This document shows, piece after piece, positions 34,001 to 49,000 of a stretch of 64,000 nucleotides of DNA. The stretch's first letter is position 1. The number at the start of each line of letters is the position of its first letter. Both the position numbers and the translations under genes were made by a program. Source of the stretch: Liolophura sinensis (Eukaryota > Mollusca > Polyplacophora > Chitonida > Chitonidae); the NCBI RefSeq assembly GCF_032854445.1, contig NC_088303.1, forward strand, positions 13,397,501-13,461,500, given 5' to 3'. The notes under the pieces were generated by a model. The model searched no databases. It was given only the letters and a program-made list of their open reading frames with translations, and was not told the origin of the DNA.

Positions 34001-37000
34001 GTACCAGTTTATGTTTTTCAACAGTGTTTATGGCTGAGTGGTAAATTTGCACTGTGGCGCATTGTGAATCTCAGGCAGATATCTTCAGGGTAGGGTTGTA
34101 CTTCATTATTCATGTTTTAAAATGACCAGTTGCATACTGGGTATTTTTATACAGCTTACTAAAATGCCTGTGTACCAGACCAGTGGGAATCTACTGATTA
34201 CTGCTTGCCCGTTTGAATTCATGTTTTCCACTTAGATTGTATATGTGTCATTTTCTGAGAACTCCAGTCAGCCAGCCAGATTCACAACCCTTCTTTTTCC
34301 AGTTGATAAAGAGAAAAGAGCGCTTAACGGTCACAGAATTGAAGTCAGTGCAAGTCTTGTTGAAATGTTTAAAGTATATATGGAAAAACTTAAAGTAATG
34401 TTTAAAGTACACTTGAGCGATGTTATATACATGTATTTTTATCAGTAATGCTTATTTATAGATTTATAGTACAAATCCCTTGAGGTATGATACATTTGCT
34501 ATTTGACAACTACATGTAGATTTATGTATTGTGATGTGATGACGTCTCATATTATCCCAGCTTCTCAGGTTCCTGTTGTGCGCAACCAAAGCTTTGTTCA
34601 CATAATGGACTGGGTCAAAAGACAGGCCAAGGATGTCTCTGTCCACCAAGGGGTTTTTGATCTTGTTAAGGTACTTAGATGTTTTGTACATTTGTTTGTA
34701 CTGTTTCTCTGCTACACACATTTTGTGTGTTATGGTTTGGTTTAAAACTTGGAGATTAAATGTAATACCCATATGGAATGGTTGTCTTTCCAATTTGCGG
34801 CGAAAGACTCTTACTCTTTCATAATATGCTCTCCTGTCTTCATACATTTTGTGTTTGGACATATTATGCTGGATTATTTATTCCAGTGGTGTTCAGGAAT
34901 TATTATTCTCTGGAATTTTGCACCCATATAACAGTGATGAGGTTTGTTGGTTGAAAAAAACGCAAAAGGCTCCAGATCTCTAAGGCTTAGCAAAACCAGT
35001 GACAGCTGGATTTTAGTGTGTGACCTCATTAGTTAGGGTCTGAAGGCCTCTAATGTGTTCTCTTGTGTAGAGTATAATTGTGTCTGAAGGATGTTTGGTT
35101 TGCTATTCAGCAGAATTTGTCTGTTGTCTGCTGTACAGAATATAATTGTGTCTGGTTTGAAAAATATTTGGCCTGTCCTTCAGCAGAACTGTTTGTTGTG
35201 TGTTGTACAGAGTATAATTTTGTGTGGTCTATGAAATATTTGCTTTGTCTTAAGAGGAATTTGTCTTTCAGCAGAATTTGTTTGTTGTACAGAGTATAAT
35301 TGTGTCTGGTTAGAAAAGTATTTGGCCTGTCCTTCAGCAGAATTTGTCTCTTGTACAGAGTATAGTTTTGTCTGGTTTGAAAAATATTTGGCCTGTCCTT
35401 CAGCAGAATTTGTCTGTTGTCTGTTGTACAGAATATAATTGTGTCTGGTTTGGAAAATATTTGGCCTGTTCTTCAACAGAACTGTTTGTTGTTTGTTGTA
35501 CAGAGTATAATTTTGTGTGGTCTATGAAATATTTGCTTTGTTCTTAAGAGGAATTTGTCTTTTGTTTGTTGTGCAGAGTATAATTGTGTCTGGTCTGACG
35601 GATGTTTGGTCTGCCATACGCTCAGCCTGTGCCTCTCGACTCTCTCCAGTGTGTGCTGAACTTGATCCAGATGACCTGCAAGCTCTCTTTAAGGAGCTGA
35701 CCAAGGTAAGTTCCTTAAATATATTAAAAGCTATCAACATCATCAGAAAAAAAAATACAAAAAGCCTCAGCTGTGATATGCAGTAGATTGTTACCATCGT
35801 AGTTTAACATGTGCTGACGTGGGAGGTACAATCAGCAATCAGTTGGATTAGGACAATTTTGTGGAAACAGGCTATGTTGCCATTTTTGAAATTAACATAT
35901 CAAGCAGAATGTTAGAGATACATGCAGCTTTGTACATATAAGAAGGCAAAAGGCATACTATTAATAGGCAACGTTAGACCTTATCTTGTATGTGTTTTAC
36001 CTTCCATACATGTATCTTATGGGAAAACACAGCAGTACATGTTCATGTAGTACTAAGATCTTATGTTCGACACGCTTCAGTGTCTCGGTCTGTTTTTAAC
36101 CGCACACATTTAGCTGATTCACAGACATTTTCTACAGCACAGTAACCTATGCTAAAAATTCCCATTCTGAACCCAGGGTGTCATTGTGATGAACTTTGAT
36201 TATTATCTGCCATTCATGGCCATGGCTGTATCTCCCATTGCAAACACATGTTTTGTCTGTCGTTTTCTTATTTGCACTCTCAGTCTCTTAATGCTTGAAT
36301 GTTCAGAAAATAGATTGTGGGCACCCATTACAACAGACTGTGAGAAAACTGACCAATCACATGGATTTACTGTTGAACCAATCATTTGAATAGCTCTCCA
36401 TGTCAGAGTGTTAAATGTCTTGGATAGTACAGCCGAACAACAGACTGTGATAAAGTCGGGAATAGTACAGGCTAAAGTGAGCTAACCATATTGATACTAA
36501 TACTTTCTCCAGGATATCCCAGTGTTTGGGTTGAAAAATTCCCCAAAATGTCGAAATGGACAGAATGTTTAGTGTTGCTTGTTCCAGTACTGCGCAAATA
36601 AGATGTAAGAGCTTGTATGTTTTGGAGAAATCCTCGTATAATGGTTTAGCAACGTTTGTGCATCTGTCTCAGATTTGTCAGGATGATGGCAGTTCTTGGC
36701 AGTCTGTGGAAGGAGCTGTGATGGGTGAGTGGGAACGTAATGTGTACATGTCACAAATCTAAAAGACACTCAGAACACAAACCATTGCCACAACTGTTTG
36801 TGCAAATTTCCACAATAGGAACAAAGGGCCAGTACTCTGCATCTCTGTTTATCAGTAGTAAACAGTGGTTCAAAGCATTTCTGGATCTGAATTACACCGT
36901 GGTACAGTGGATTGATCATTAGCCCAAGTCTGTGAACAAAATTAATAAAGTTGTGCAGTAATAAACTGGAATTAAGGAAGAATTTAAAGGCCACATTTAA

Positions 37001-40000
37001 TTACATTTTTAGTAGAAAAAATTTTGGAATTTACCTTTCAAATGTATTATATTTATTGGCATGTTCTTAATTATTATGAAACTAATATAATTACTGCAGT
37101 GTCAAATCCTAGTTTAGGTACAAAACCCTCTTCCAATTCTGATTGTTTCTCTGATGTGTAACTGTTTTTAGGGTTGAATGCTGTGATCAAAGGGTTCCCC
37201 TGGAGGGAACTCAATGAGGATGGTGATCAAACACCTGGTCAACCTGGAAGGGCCCAGGTAGGTAAACTACCTCCCTCTGATGACCCCGCTGGAACACATT
37301 CAGGCTCACTGTTTGACTTTCTTATTTATGAGTCTTGTCGCAATAATTTAGCTCAATAGTGTTTATAATGTGACATAAGAGATTTTTCTTATCAATGAAC
37401 TCACAGACTCAGATCCAGCTCTTAGTGGTTTTAAGGTGGCTTCAAAGTCTGGAGCTTGATAGGAACTTACAGAGAAGAACATTGGTGTGAGGGGGAATTA
37501 TTGAGCATTTATTACTAACAAAATAAATATACCTTTTTTGTTTATTGTTGTGTAAATTATCTGAGCAACTTAGTTGATGTTAAGCTCGTTTTCTCAGGAA
37601 AAGAAGTGAGCGCTTTTTATAAATAACATTTCAACCATTTATGAAACATTGATGTTAGTATATCAGTATTATTTATGTCAAAGCAAAGCAGCTTTTCCCA
37701 AGCCTAGTGAGAGAATAAAAGTTACTAAAACATTCTGCACTTTTTTATTGTAAACCCATGGAAAAGAAGAGTAAGTCCAGGTGTAATTTGATCACACCTC
37801 AGTCCCACACACAGTTTACTTCATGTTTAATACTGAAATGTCTGTTGTCAGGTGTGTGATAAAGGAGTGGCTGAGTTGTTGAGATCTGTATCAGGCCAGG
37901 TGAAGGATGTGATCTATCCTTTATTGTCCCACCCCCAGCTGACAATTAGAGAACAAGCCACCAAGACGTTAGCATCTTATCTCTCCAGAAACCACTTCAA
38001 GGTACTGGCATTCCATTTTTATGTGCACCTGTATTGTAATAAACAGCATCTTTGCAACATTCGGTGAATATGGTGAAGTAGATTAAAGATATACAATTTG
38101 TAGTTGTTGTAATGTGGTAATTGAAGTTAGGGCTTGAAGGAAATCCATTTGTGGTATTAAAATATACTACCACGACTTGTAAATAAATCCACCCTAAGGC
38201 CCTGGAGCATCTCACCAGTGGGGTCGCTGCGAGTTCAATCCCAGCTCATGCTCGCTTCCTGTCGGGCCGTAGGTGTGAAGGTCTAGCAGCAACCTGCAGA
38301 TGGTTGTGTGTTTCCTCCGGGCTCTGTCCGGTTTCCTCGCACCATAATGCTGGCCGCATATAAGTGAAATATTCTTGAGTACGGCGTAAAACACAAATCA
38401 AATAAATAAATAAATAAATCAACCTTAAGGGAATCCTGTAAAGAACAGACAGTTACAGACAGGGTACAGTTTTAAGACTCAGTGAGTGAACAATCTCTTG
38501 AAGCTATTGTTTATTGTGGCATTTAGCCCAGTCATCTGGTCCGTTCTGTCATGAAACAGACTTGGAATTATGCCCAAACCAGCGGGGATGTTCAGACCTC
38601 GAATTACCACAACAGCGAAATCATCAGTGCACAAAATTTGATTTCCATCCATTCAGCTTGTCATGCGAGATAGCTTCAGCTAAAATTGCATATGACCTCT
38701 TTAAATTAGTAAAATGGTGGTCTACTGTTCAAATATTGTGACAGAAACCATGACGAATGCAAAACCTTGACTCTGCAGCGGAGCAAGTGTGCGGCTCACC
38801 TTGTTCAGCTGCAATTCCTAGTGCAGTGTTTGTGTTTATGAACAGTTTAAATGACTTCTCACGATCTACAGCATTTTTTAAGAAATAAATTACTTCAAAG
38901 TTTATCAGGCCAAGACTGTAGCAGTAACACTTTAGGAGCATTTAAATGCATGTGTTAGACAATTTTTGTGCCATTAAAGCAAACCATTCCAGCTAAATAT
39001 TTACCTCTCAAAGTCTGAAACCATTCATCCAAATGAGGAGATAGGTCTCCTATGGCTAGTGTCTTGGCCTTGACACTGTCAGACAGCCAACTGGACCCAG
39101 ATCAATGAGGTTGCGGATCAAATCCAGCTCTGACTGGTTCGGTTGCAGGTGTGTGTCAGAGATGTGTCAAGGAAAAAGGACAGTGGCTTTCTCCATCCAT
39201 AAAGCTCTGTTGTTTCGTATGTTAAAGATGGGCCTCCGAGGCCTAGTGCTTAGCATGCTAGCGCAGCACAATAAACCAAGAGCCACTCACTAGTGCAATT
39301 GTTTGTGAGTTCAAGCCCAGCTCATGCTGGCTTCCTTGGTCGTACCTGGGTAGGCCTGCGAACAACCTGCGGACAATCATGGGTTTCACCTGGGCCATGC
39401 CCAGTGACCTCCCAGGATAATGCTGGCTGCCGTCATGTAGATGTGAAATATTCTTGAATGCAGCCCCAATCGAGTAAATGATATAAAGTAAGAAATACAT
39501 CAACAAGGCATTTAACACCATTAAAAAAAATGGACAATAATTAAATTAAATGACTAATATTACTGTAATAGATGGTTTTAAACTTACGTATTCTTGTAGC
39601 CTCCCACTGAAGTTGAGGTAAGCAGGAATGTGGGTTTTAGAAAATCTGTATCTGTACAGGTACATGTAAATGAATGAAATTCCAAATATGGTACACAAGC
39701 CCTTTGTGAAGAAATAAATCCACATAATGATCCAACATATATGATACGATCATCTGTCTTGATTGGTTGTAGGAATCTCTAGTCTGCTTTGAACAAGTGA
39801 TTGAAAGGCTTTGTCAGGGAACAAGACCATTCCTGAAGAACACAAAACAAGTGGTAGGTAACCAATGGTTGGTAAGACGTTAAGTCAGTAAATGATTTAT
39901 TGGCATGAAATCTTCGAAATGTTATTTAAGGTAGGTGTTCTGGAATGTGTAACCAACAGATCATAATGGAGTGATTTTCCCTGTGCAATCTAAGCATGCT

Positions 40001-43000
40001 GAGAAGGACTGACCATTGTTCTCTAGTAATACGTGGGTGCTGTGTTACCAGTTAACCTTAGGGGGTCGTCTCAAAGGCAGGAATTAATAGTAGACTACAT
40101 AGCCTAGAGCTGTTACAAATACATGTGTATTGTTCCTAAAATACCTTGGCTTGTGGGGTTGCGTGTATACTAAACTTAAGCCTCAGTAAAAGTTATCAGT
40201 GAAAAGCTATCTTCAGTCAAATGTGATATGTAGTAGTCAAGTCCTTCAGACTGAAGTGCTGGGTGTTTACCAAGCTAGGCCACATGTCATTCTTGTTAGA
40301 TTTTTCTTTCTACGGAGTAAACTTTTTTGATAAGGTTACGGATTTCTTTTTTCTCAGTCTTCGGTTCACCTTGCTGCCTTGAATCCAGACTACAGATTCC
40401 TGGATGCCTATGCTGCGGAGGGGCTCCTCAGTGTCTGCGTGCTTCTAGTCAAGGTAACCCTTTACCTTCGGTCTGGTAATAGACAAATTATCATGTGAAT
40501 GTATTTCAGATTTGATACAATCACACAAGAAGTACATGTAGAGTTTATATTTCTTGGTTGATATATATTTGGCTTGTAAGTTGTAAATCAAAGAAAACAT
40601 GCATGTAGTGACAGTATAGAATTTACCACTTTCTTTTTCAGAGCTTAGGAAATATCTTTCCTTTGACATGTCAAAAAGTGGAAAGAGATTCTGCATGCAA
40701 GTTTTCTTTTAAGATTAATATTGGCAAATGAATGTTAAAGGATGAGCTTGTAGCCTGTCTTGTCCTAAAGCTCCTAAGCTATCTCACAAAGAGATGTTAG
40801 TTTTTGTCATAATTTTGCAACTCTGAAATCATGGTGAATTGTTCCCATAACATGACAAATGATTACTTTCGAAATGTACAAGCCTGATGACTGATTACAG
40901 AGAATACCTGTGGGTTACCTGTTGCCCCAGTGGCCTCGCTATCTTTCCACGTTCCTCTTGTACCTAATGCACCCAGCCTCCACTGTCAGACAAACCACCA
41001 GCTCAGTCTTCAAGTACCTGGGTAAGTCTGCACCCATGTGCCCTGTTTCTGGCATATGTATTGGGCAAGCTCATCACCTCTGAATAAATGATAATCTTCT
41101 GGGGCCATTCCGACCGGCCCGGATAGCACAGTTGGTAGAGCGTCCGCTTCGGGACCGGTAGATCCAGGATCAATCCTTGATCGAGTCACACCTAAGACTT
41201 TAAAAGAGGAAGTTGTAACTTCCTCGCTTGGCGTTCAGCATGAAGGAGTGCAACGACTGGTTGACCGGTATCAGTATAATGGCTCGGGCGGGGCGGCTTG
41301 CTTGCCTTCGGTAAGTCGTCTCAGTGAGGCAGCACTAAATAAAAGAGCGGTGGAAATCCGTCCTTCAACAAGGAGGCACATTACACGTACATGCACCCTA
41401 ATGATTCCTTCGTCGTCATATGACTGAAAAATTGTTGAGAACGACGTTAAACCCCAAGCACTCACTCACTCACTCTGGGGCCATTCCAACAAGCACACCT
41501 ACCCTTGTCTACCATTTTACCACCGCACTAGCTTTTCCAAATCTAATAGTATGTGAACAGAATCTTCAAATTATTTGGACTGCTCAGTTAGTATGTAGCC
41601 TTGGAAATCTTGAGTAGATTGGAAATGAAAAGTGCTGTATTTAACCTCAAATTTTATCCATGACATAGAGTGTCCGCTTTAGGGGCAGTAGATTCAGGGT
41701 CAATCCTGGGTCGAGTCACACCTAAGACCTTAAAAGAGGAAGTTGTAACTTCCTCGCTTGGCGTTCAGCATAAAGAGGATAGTGCAACGACTGGTTGACC
41801 TGTATCAGTATAATGGCTTGTGCGGGGCGGCTTACTTGCCTTCGGTAAGGCATCTCAGTGAAGCAGCACTAGATGAAAGAGCGGTGAAAATCCGTGCTGT
41901 AACAAGGAGGCACATTACATGCACTATAAAGATTCCTTCGTCGCCATATGACTGAAAAATTGTTAAGTATGACGTTAAACCCCAAGCACTCACTCACTCA
42001 TACATAACAAAGTTTCTTATTCCTTGATAATTGTGCTTTTGTTGTAGTATCAACTGGCAGCACAAATCCAGTGTTTGTGAAACTAGTATTGTCAGAGTTG
42101 ATCAAGGATTGGATGCCTAATGTCCAGAGACTGAGTCAATCAGATGAGGGAGGGCCAAAAACTCCAGGTGACAGCATGTCAGCTAACAGATCATCTGTGG
42201 TGCAAGTAAACACATCTGAACCTGGTATGATCATTATGTAGTTAAAATCTTGATGGTGAAGATAACACCAGTATGAAGTATGTGTCAGTCGAACCTGTCT
42301 TACGTGGCCAGTGAAGGGAGACGAAATTAGTGGCTGCTTTAAAAGGCTGGGTAAAAGTTGGTCTAATGCATAACTTATGTTTCTGAATATATTCTTTTGG
42401 TATTAATTTCAGATATGATCAATGTTTATGCCTACATAGATTCAGTAGCTCTATAACAAGAGTATACTAATATTATATCTAAAAAAGATATAAGCAGTGT
42501 GGGTTATAAGCCTAAAGACCGAATGGTGTTCAAACAGAGTGTAAATAAACAAGCCCTCACAGCCTAAGTATTAAACAGTGCAGGTGTGAGTGAAGCACTT
42601 TTGCCCCCAATATTTTCATGGCATAGAAAGTCTTGTGCCAGTAGAGCAAACATGGATAATGGATATTCCAATGAAGTTTTGAACTTTGAATCCCGATTGC
42701 CATTACCTGGGAAGCAACAACAGCATAATGATCAGGGAAGCTGCCATTACTGCCATTGATCAGTAAACCACAAACTTCACTGGTCAGGACAAGGTGGCAG
42801 GTTACAACATTGCAAATTTTAAAAAAAGCCGTATAAAAGCTGCCGAAGTTTGTGGCTGCCATTTTGAAATTTCGAATGTCCAACCTTCATTACTTTTCTT
42901 AGCCACATAGGGCAGGTTGATATTGAACTTTGTTACAATATGTAGTGGATGTTGGCTGCATTGGACAGGTGTCCGCATATTACACGTCGTTTAACACGGA

Positions 43001-46000
43001 AAATCGTTCTTTTGCGGCGAAGAGTGGCCACTTAGGACAGTTAGACTTTAAATAGAGGTGCCCGCAAGTACAACTTTGTAGTTCGATTTCTTTTTTGAGA
43101 ACTTTTTCATCCTTGCTAGTAAATGCATTTAAAATTTTGGATTCTAGGATGGCCTTTGCTGATCATATTGTGACCAGCGACATCACAGGGTTTTGCTCCT
43201 TAACACACCTAGCTGGACAGCTAGATTTCATCATTCCAGATGTGTATACGCATAGTGAAGCAAAAAATGCAGATGTGACGTCATTGATACCGTCAATGAA
43301 AATTGGGTTTCAACAGACCGCCATAAAAAGTGTTTTGAAAGCATTTTCTCAGTTGGAAAAATTCACAGCGGTTGGGCAAATATCTTAATAAAATGTAAAA
43401 CACAGTTTTGGGGGGAACTTACTTTTGATGCACTGTTTATTTCATTTTGGTGTTGTCTTTGCCTTTAACAAACTGGACATGCAGGTGCATGCAACTAGTG
43501 TAATTTACTGGCGGTGAATCTGTGAGTGGTGGCCGTGAGCCTGTTGAATGATAGTGAACTGGTTGTAATCCACCATAGGAACCGGAGTCAACAGCTTGAA
43601 AGAGTGCTAGTGTTGAGCTACACATTGTGGCGTGGCAGTGTATTGTATTTAGACTTTACCACCTTTACCTTATAACTGTTGTACAAGACAAAGTAAAGTT
43701 GTCTTGGGGTGTTGATGCACAGGTAAATGTTATACCAAGAGTTCTCAAGGGTGGTTATTTTGTTAACTATAAAACCTTCAGAATTATGAGAGGAAAGTCA
43801 AATTGGATGTAGATTGAAACAGTGAAGTATATTCATATACAGATATGTCATTAAACTTTCTTATGTTCTTTAACTAAATGCAAGGTTAAGAACAGTCCTG
43901 TTTATTCTGTTGCTCAAAACCATTTCAAACATTTGTACAGTGTGTCTTCAGGAAATGTGACTGAAATTATGACTACTAATCTGGTGTGCATGCAGGAATA
44001 AGCTCATCAGTAACTTACCAGAAGCCTGTGGTTTACATCGGTCACTCTGGTTTCCTCCAGTGCCATCAGTTCATGTAAGTGAAATATTAGTGTGACAGTA
44101 ACCAACATTAAAACAAGCCATGACATTACAACTGGTCATATTATTTCAGCTTCACTATCCTCAACCTGGGAATGGCGAGAAGGTCGACTGTTTGCTTATG
44201 AGCTGATTGTGAAGTTCTTGATCAAGAATCACTGGCTGTACACATTTGGCCCTGCAGGTCAGGCGCAGTCTGCTGACAAAACAACCAGCTGTGTGGCCCA
44301 GGGCAAAGATTCACCCTCACGGTTTGGGCAAACTACCTGTTGTTTTATTCTTATCTATAATAATTTGTGTTTAATACCATATATTGTGATATTTCATTAA
44401 TGTGACAGTGATAGGTTATATTTCTTGAGAAGACAGTGCAGACATTGCAGGATCCACTGCTCAATCAGCACCTGTTACATGTGCCTGTCAAACCTACTGA
44501 CATAAAGACCTGGATCAAGCCATACAAAGCCTTTAAAATGGTAGTTGTTGTTGCCTTTGCTTGACACTCAGCACTCAGAGGTTAGAGCAAGGAAACAGGT
44601 TGACCCATTCTCAGTATAATGTCACTGGGTGGTGTGTCATGTCTGATGTCTTCAACATGATACTTCAGTTTGGCAGCATGGACTCACCATGCCTTCCACA
44701 AGAAGACGCAATATATGTTCACACACCTAATGACTACTCATTGTCATATGTCTGGAAAATTGATAAGTGTGACAAGACCCCAGCATACATACACACATGC
44801 TGACATAGAGATGCAGCCAAGCTGGGTGGAACACGTTTTAAACAGAATTTGTACCAGTTGAAACTAGAGGCAGTCTAGTTAAGAGAAAACAAATATTAAG
44901 TAAAACAATCCTGTCTGTGGAGAAATATGTGTGCATAAATGTACCAAAATTTGATACTAAAGTAGATTACTGATGGTAAATGGTTACAGTGTCAAACACT
45001 TCTCCTGGCATTGAAATCCTGGTAGAAATGAACTTGATCTCATAGAAAACCAGTGATCTCCATATACCTGCCAAACCTCCTGATGTAAATACACAGACAC
45101 AATATTTAGAGCACAGAATGTGGGCTACTGATTTTAGGATTAGTCTAGGGTAGTCTAATCTGGCGATAGCAATTGCTCAGTAAACCAATCCTCAGTATGG
45201 CAAAGTATGTCATTGTACTAGAGTTTGTACAAAATGTAGGTGTAATGAAATAAATAAATGATGAGTATTGAGTGTGATGACAAACAGTTCTCTTGGCCAT
45301 GAAAAAAACCTTTTCATCATTGTGACATCTCTAAACATCTCAGTAGATTAAAATCGTTTATGCAAGTCAAAATTTATACCTAGTTCTTTCTAGTAACTTT
45401 GACTACAATTGCAACTTTGTACAATAAATCAAAGCCAACACCTTTGCTAAAAAAATCACCGAACATTTTTTCAGTAGCTGCAATGACAACTGACAGTTGC
45501 TACATGTTTTCTTTCCCCAAAGGAACCAGATGACTCGCAGAATCTCAGAAGCAACTGTTTTGTCACAAGTTTGTGAACAAGATCAAAACTCCAACGACAA
45601 AACCCCAGACAAGGTGTGCTGAGATGAAAAGGGCTCGTCTGGGCTGTTCCCCCTGAACCTTTGACAAACAGATAAATGGAGGGGTCTCTAAATATTAGTT
45701 TTATTACAAACATATAAATGTAAAAGGGTTGGATTTCCTTTCCTCATTTGTCATTTGTTTGATAAGAACATCCTCTTTGACACCAGTGAATTTTGTTGAA
45801 TTCATGATATGGTAAAAATTGAAGTAGTGATACTGTAACTTTGAAATTGTGATACTGTAATTAATTGAAGTCGTAATACATTGAAATTATGCGATATGAT
45901 AAAACATTAAAGCTAAAATACATGGAAGTGGTATGATATAGTAATATATCAAAGTGAGAAGCCTCCGTGGCCTAGTGGTTAGCATGCTAGACTCAGGAGT

Positions 46001-49000
46001 CTCTCACCATGTTCAAGGCCACTTGTCATAAATGAGAAGGTCTGCCAGCAACCTGCAGATGGTCATGGGTTTCCCCACCTGGCCCTGCTCGATTTTCTCT
46101 CACTATAATGCTAGCCTCTGTTATAAAAATGAAATATTCTTGAGTACGGCATTAAAAAAAGTAGTCAAATAAATAAATATATCAAGGTGGCAATACACTG
46201 TTCATTTAAATTACCTGTAAGTGATATGGGGAATACATTGAAGTGGTAATACTTTGAAGTCATGTGGTATGGTTGTACATCAAAAGCATATGATATGGTT
46301 ATAGCTTGGTAATATATCAAAGTGGCAATACATTTAATACATCACAGTGGTAATACCGTGAAACCATGTTACTGTATATTGGTAATACATTGAAATCATT
46401 TGATCTGGTGGCACATGTACGTTAAGAGGATAAATGACCCTGGGGATATGTTTATTTTCAGAATTGTGGATCATGTAGTCAGGATAGCAAGTCTAGGTGA
46501 GTTGAAATAGTAGCCTTTCTCTTCTTTGGTAAGTTTTGTTGAAAGTTTTTCTTTAGGTGCAGTGTAAGACAATGTGGTCACACAAGTCATGTCTGTAGTG
46601 TAGTACAAGAGCATAAACACTTCAAATCAATTAAAAAGTGACATGCATGTATTTGACGTCACAGTAAATATCCATTTCATTTTCTTCAGGTACATTTAAA
46701 TTTTCCGCTTAAGATCTTAACAAATATTCAGTTTCTTCAAATAAAAATAACATTACCCTTGCCAGGTGCCTTACAATTCTCCTGGCAAGATTCTGTTAAA
46801 ATTTGAAATGCAGACGGCGTGCCTTCCAACAGGATGAAATATGTCGCATGTGGGAGAATATACAAGTACATGCTTAACTTGCCAAAGGCCTGTGGTTTAA
46901 TTTGATTTCTTCCACCCATGATGTGCTGGCTGCCATCAGAGGAGTGACAAATTCTTAAGTAAAAAAAAAAAAAGTGATATCCTAGTGCTATCTCACGGCA
47001 TGATTTCTACCCTTCTTGTGTAGATAAGTCTATTCTGTGTTCAGACATAAATTGATCATCGTCCTTAATGTGGGCATGGATTAGCTTGGCTTTGATTAAC
47101 TTTGGCTTAATACTGAAAGTGTTCATCTTTGCTTACGATGTTTTGTTGTCATCATTGGTACTAGGTCATACAGATTAAAAAGGTAATCAATGCTGGTAAT
47201 TGTGCTGTTGTATTGTGGAGTAATGGGAGATCATTTATTTTGTTGCCCAAACATTTGCAGGCTTGTAATGCTTTTGTTGCCTCTCAGTGTGATGATGTGA
47301 TTCTTGCATGCAAGTTTGGATTTTGTCCAACACTGCTATTTTGTCCACCACACAGGGCCTTGTATAGTCTATATTTTGAGCTTATATCATGTTATTCAGC
47401 GAGACGCAAGTCACTGGCACCATATCTGATTCACTCTGTGCATGCAGCTTTGATTTGGCCAATTCCATACTTTTGTTATGTATAGGTTACTTCCTTTGGT
47501 GGATGGTTTCATAGCAATTACCCAATGCTGTTAGCACTTGGAAGTATCAGTGTGATGGCATTTTGTCAGGCACAATGATTAACTGTGACTAATCCACCTG
47601 TGTAATTTCTTGTAAGGGTATTACTTTTGAATCGTTGCAGTTTGCTTCTGTGCATTGAGAAACTGATAAAGTGAACGGCAATACTTTCCACAGCTCATAT
47701 GCTTTAATGCTGAAATGAAAGGTAGATGTATTACGAAAATAAGGAATTCCATGGTTGATCAAATTCCATCACACCAAATGCTTACAGCATTGGATAATTG
47801 CCCTGTTACCTTCTGTCAAAATACCTGTGCATTACGAAAATATGGAATTGTTGACGTGACATTATATCGTAATCATCAAGCTGGGATATGATTTTTTTGT
47901 GGGTGTTGTTAAACTTTCTTTTTCTGATCAGTGCATCATTGTCCTTTAAAGCTGGAAATTTCAGTTCTGGACACACTCACATCATGGTTTTAATTTCTGT
48001 CTCACACTTTCGTATGTCCTGTCATTTTTCACTATTTGACTATTATTTCAAATCCTTCATTATTTCTCACATAAGCATACAATTTTAGAAAGAATTTTTG
48101 AAGACAAGAAGGAATTTGTAGAGACAGCTTTAGCCTTTTCATATGGATATCTAAAGTATGTGTGTAGACTCTATGTTTTGGATAAGTACAATCTGACACT
48201 TTGGGAAAAGGTGACAGAGCATGGTGTTCTGCTTCTTGAGAAACCATATTTCTGGTAAACTCTTCATGGCCACATCGAAATAAATGATTTTTGAGCTGGA
48301 GTGGTGATTAATATGTTGACATTAAATTATACCAATAAACTAAGTAAATTTATACCAGCTGGCAAGAAGAAAATGGTCAACCATGTATCGGTACAGTTTA
48401 TCGCCGTCATGTAGTTAGATTTAAGTTCTTCTTTCAAGATGTAAGTAATCTGATTCTCTCCACATAATCCCGGGTTCAAATCTCTCCACTGTCATACTTA
48501 AATTTTATCACAAGATAGGAATGTCGTTAAGGAAATTTTTATTGAAGTAATGATGGGTTAGTTGGAGCAGACAGGTGAAGATCCCTGCCTTTCAATTGCA
48601 TTGATGCAGGTTGATCCAGTCAACTCCCAGTCTTGGACTGACAGGGTCATTAAGGTGCCTGCACACAAAGTTCATTGAAGCATTTTTCTTACACCAATAT
48701 GGAATACATGTACATAAGATGCATGCTCTACTGGTGAAAGTCCTGTCACATGTGGGAAAGATAGTTCAATGAAAAGCCAGTAAATTAGCTCCACTCGCTA
48801 TGGTTGTTATGATTGAATTACTCTTGAATGACCTGAGATTCAAACCCCATCCTATAAATAAATAAATATTGACGTTACAAGCATATGTGTTACGGTCTTT
48901 CAGGGTTATGACCACAGACTCATTGTTAGCCAATGGGAAGAACCTTGGCGGGACCAGTCACGGGCGACCCTATTCCCCACGGAGCAGATATCATGACCCC

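Noticed and set aside
41112-41185. tRNA gene at GGATAGCACAGTTGGTAGAG
   Set aside because: It is the head of a family B SINE with a CACT tail and target-site duplication.
47213-47485. 90-codon open frame in intron 14
   Set aside because: Cys/Tyr/Phe-rich with no acceptor/donor that keeps phase with exons 14 and 15.
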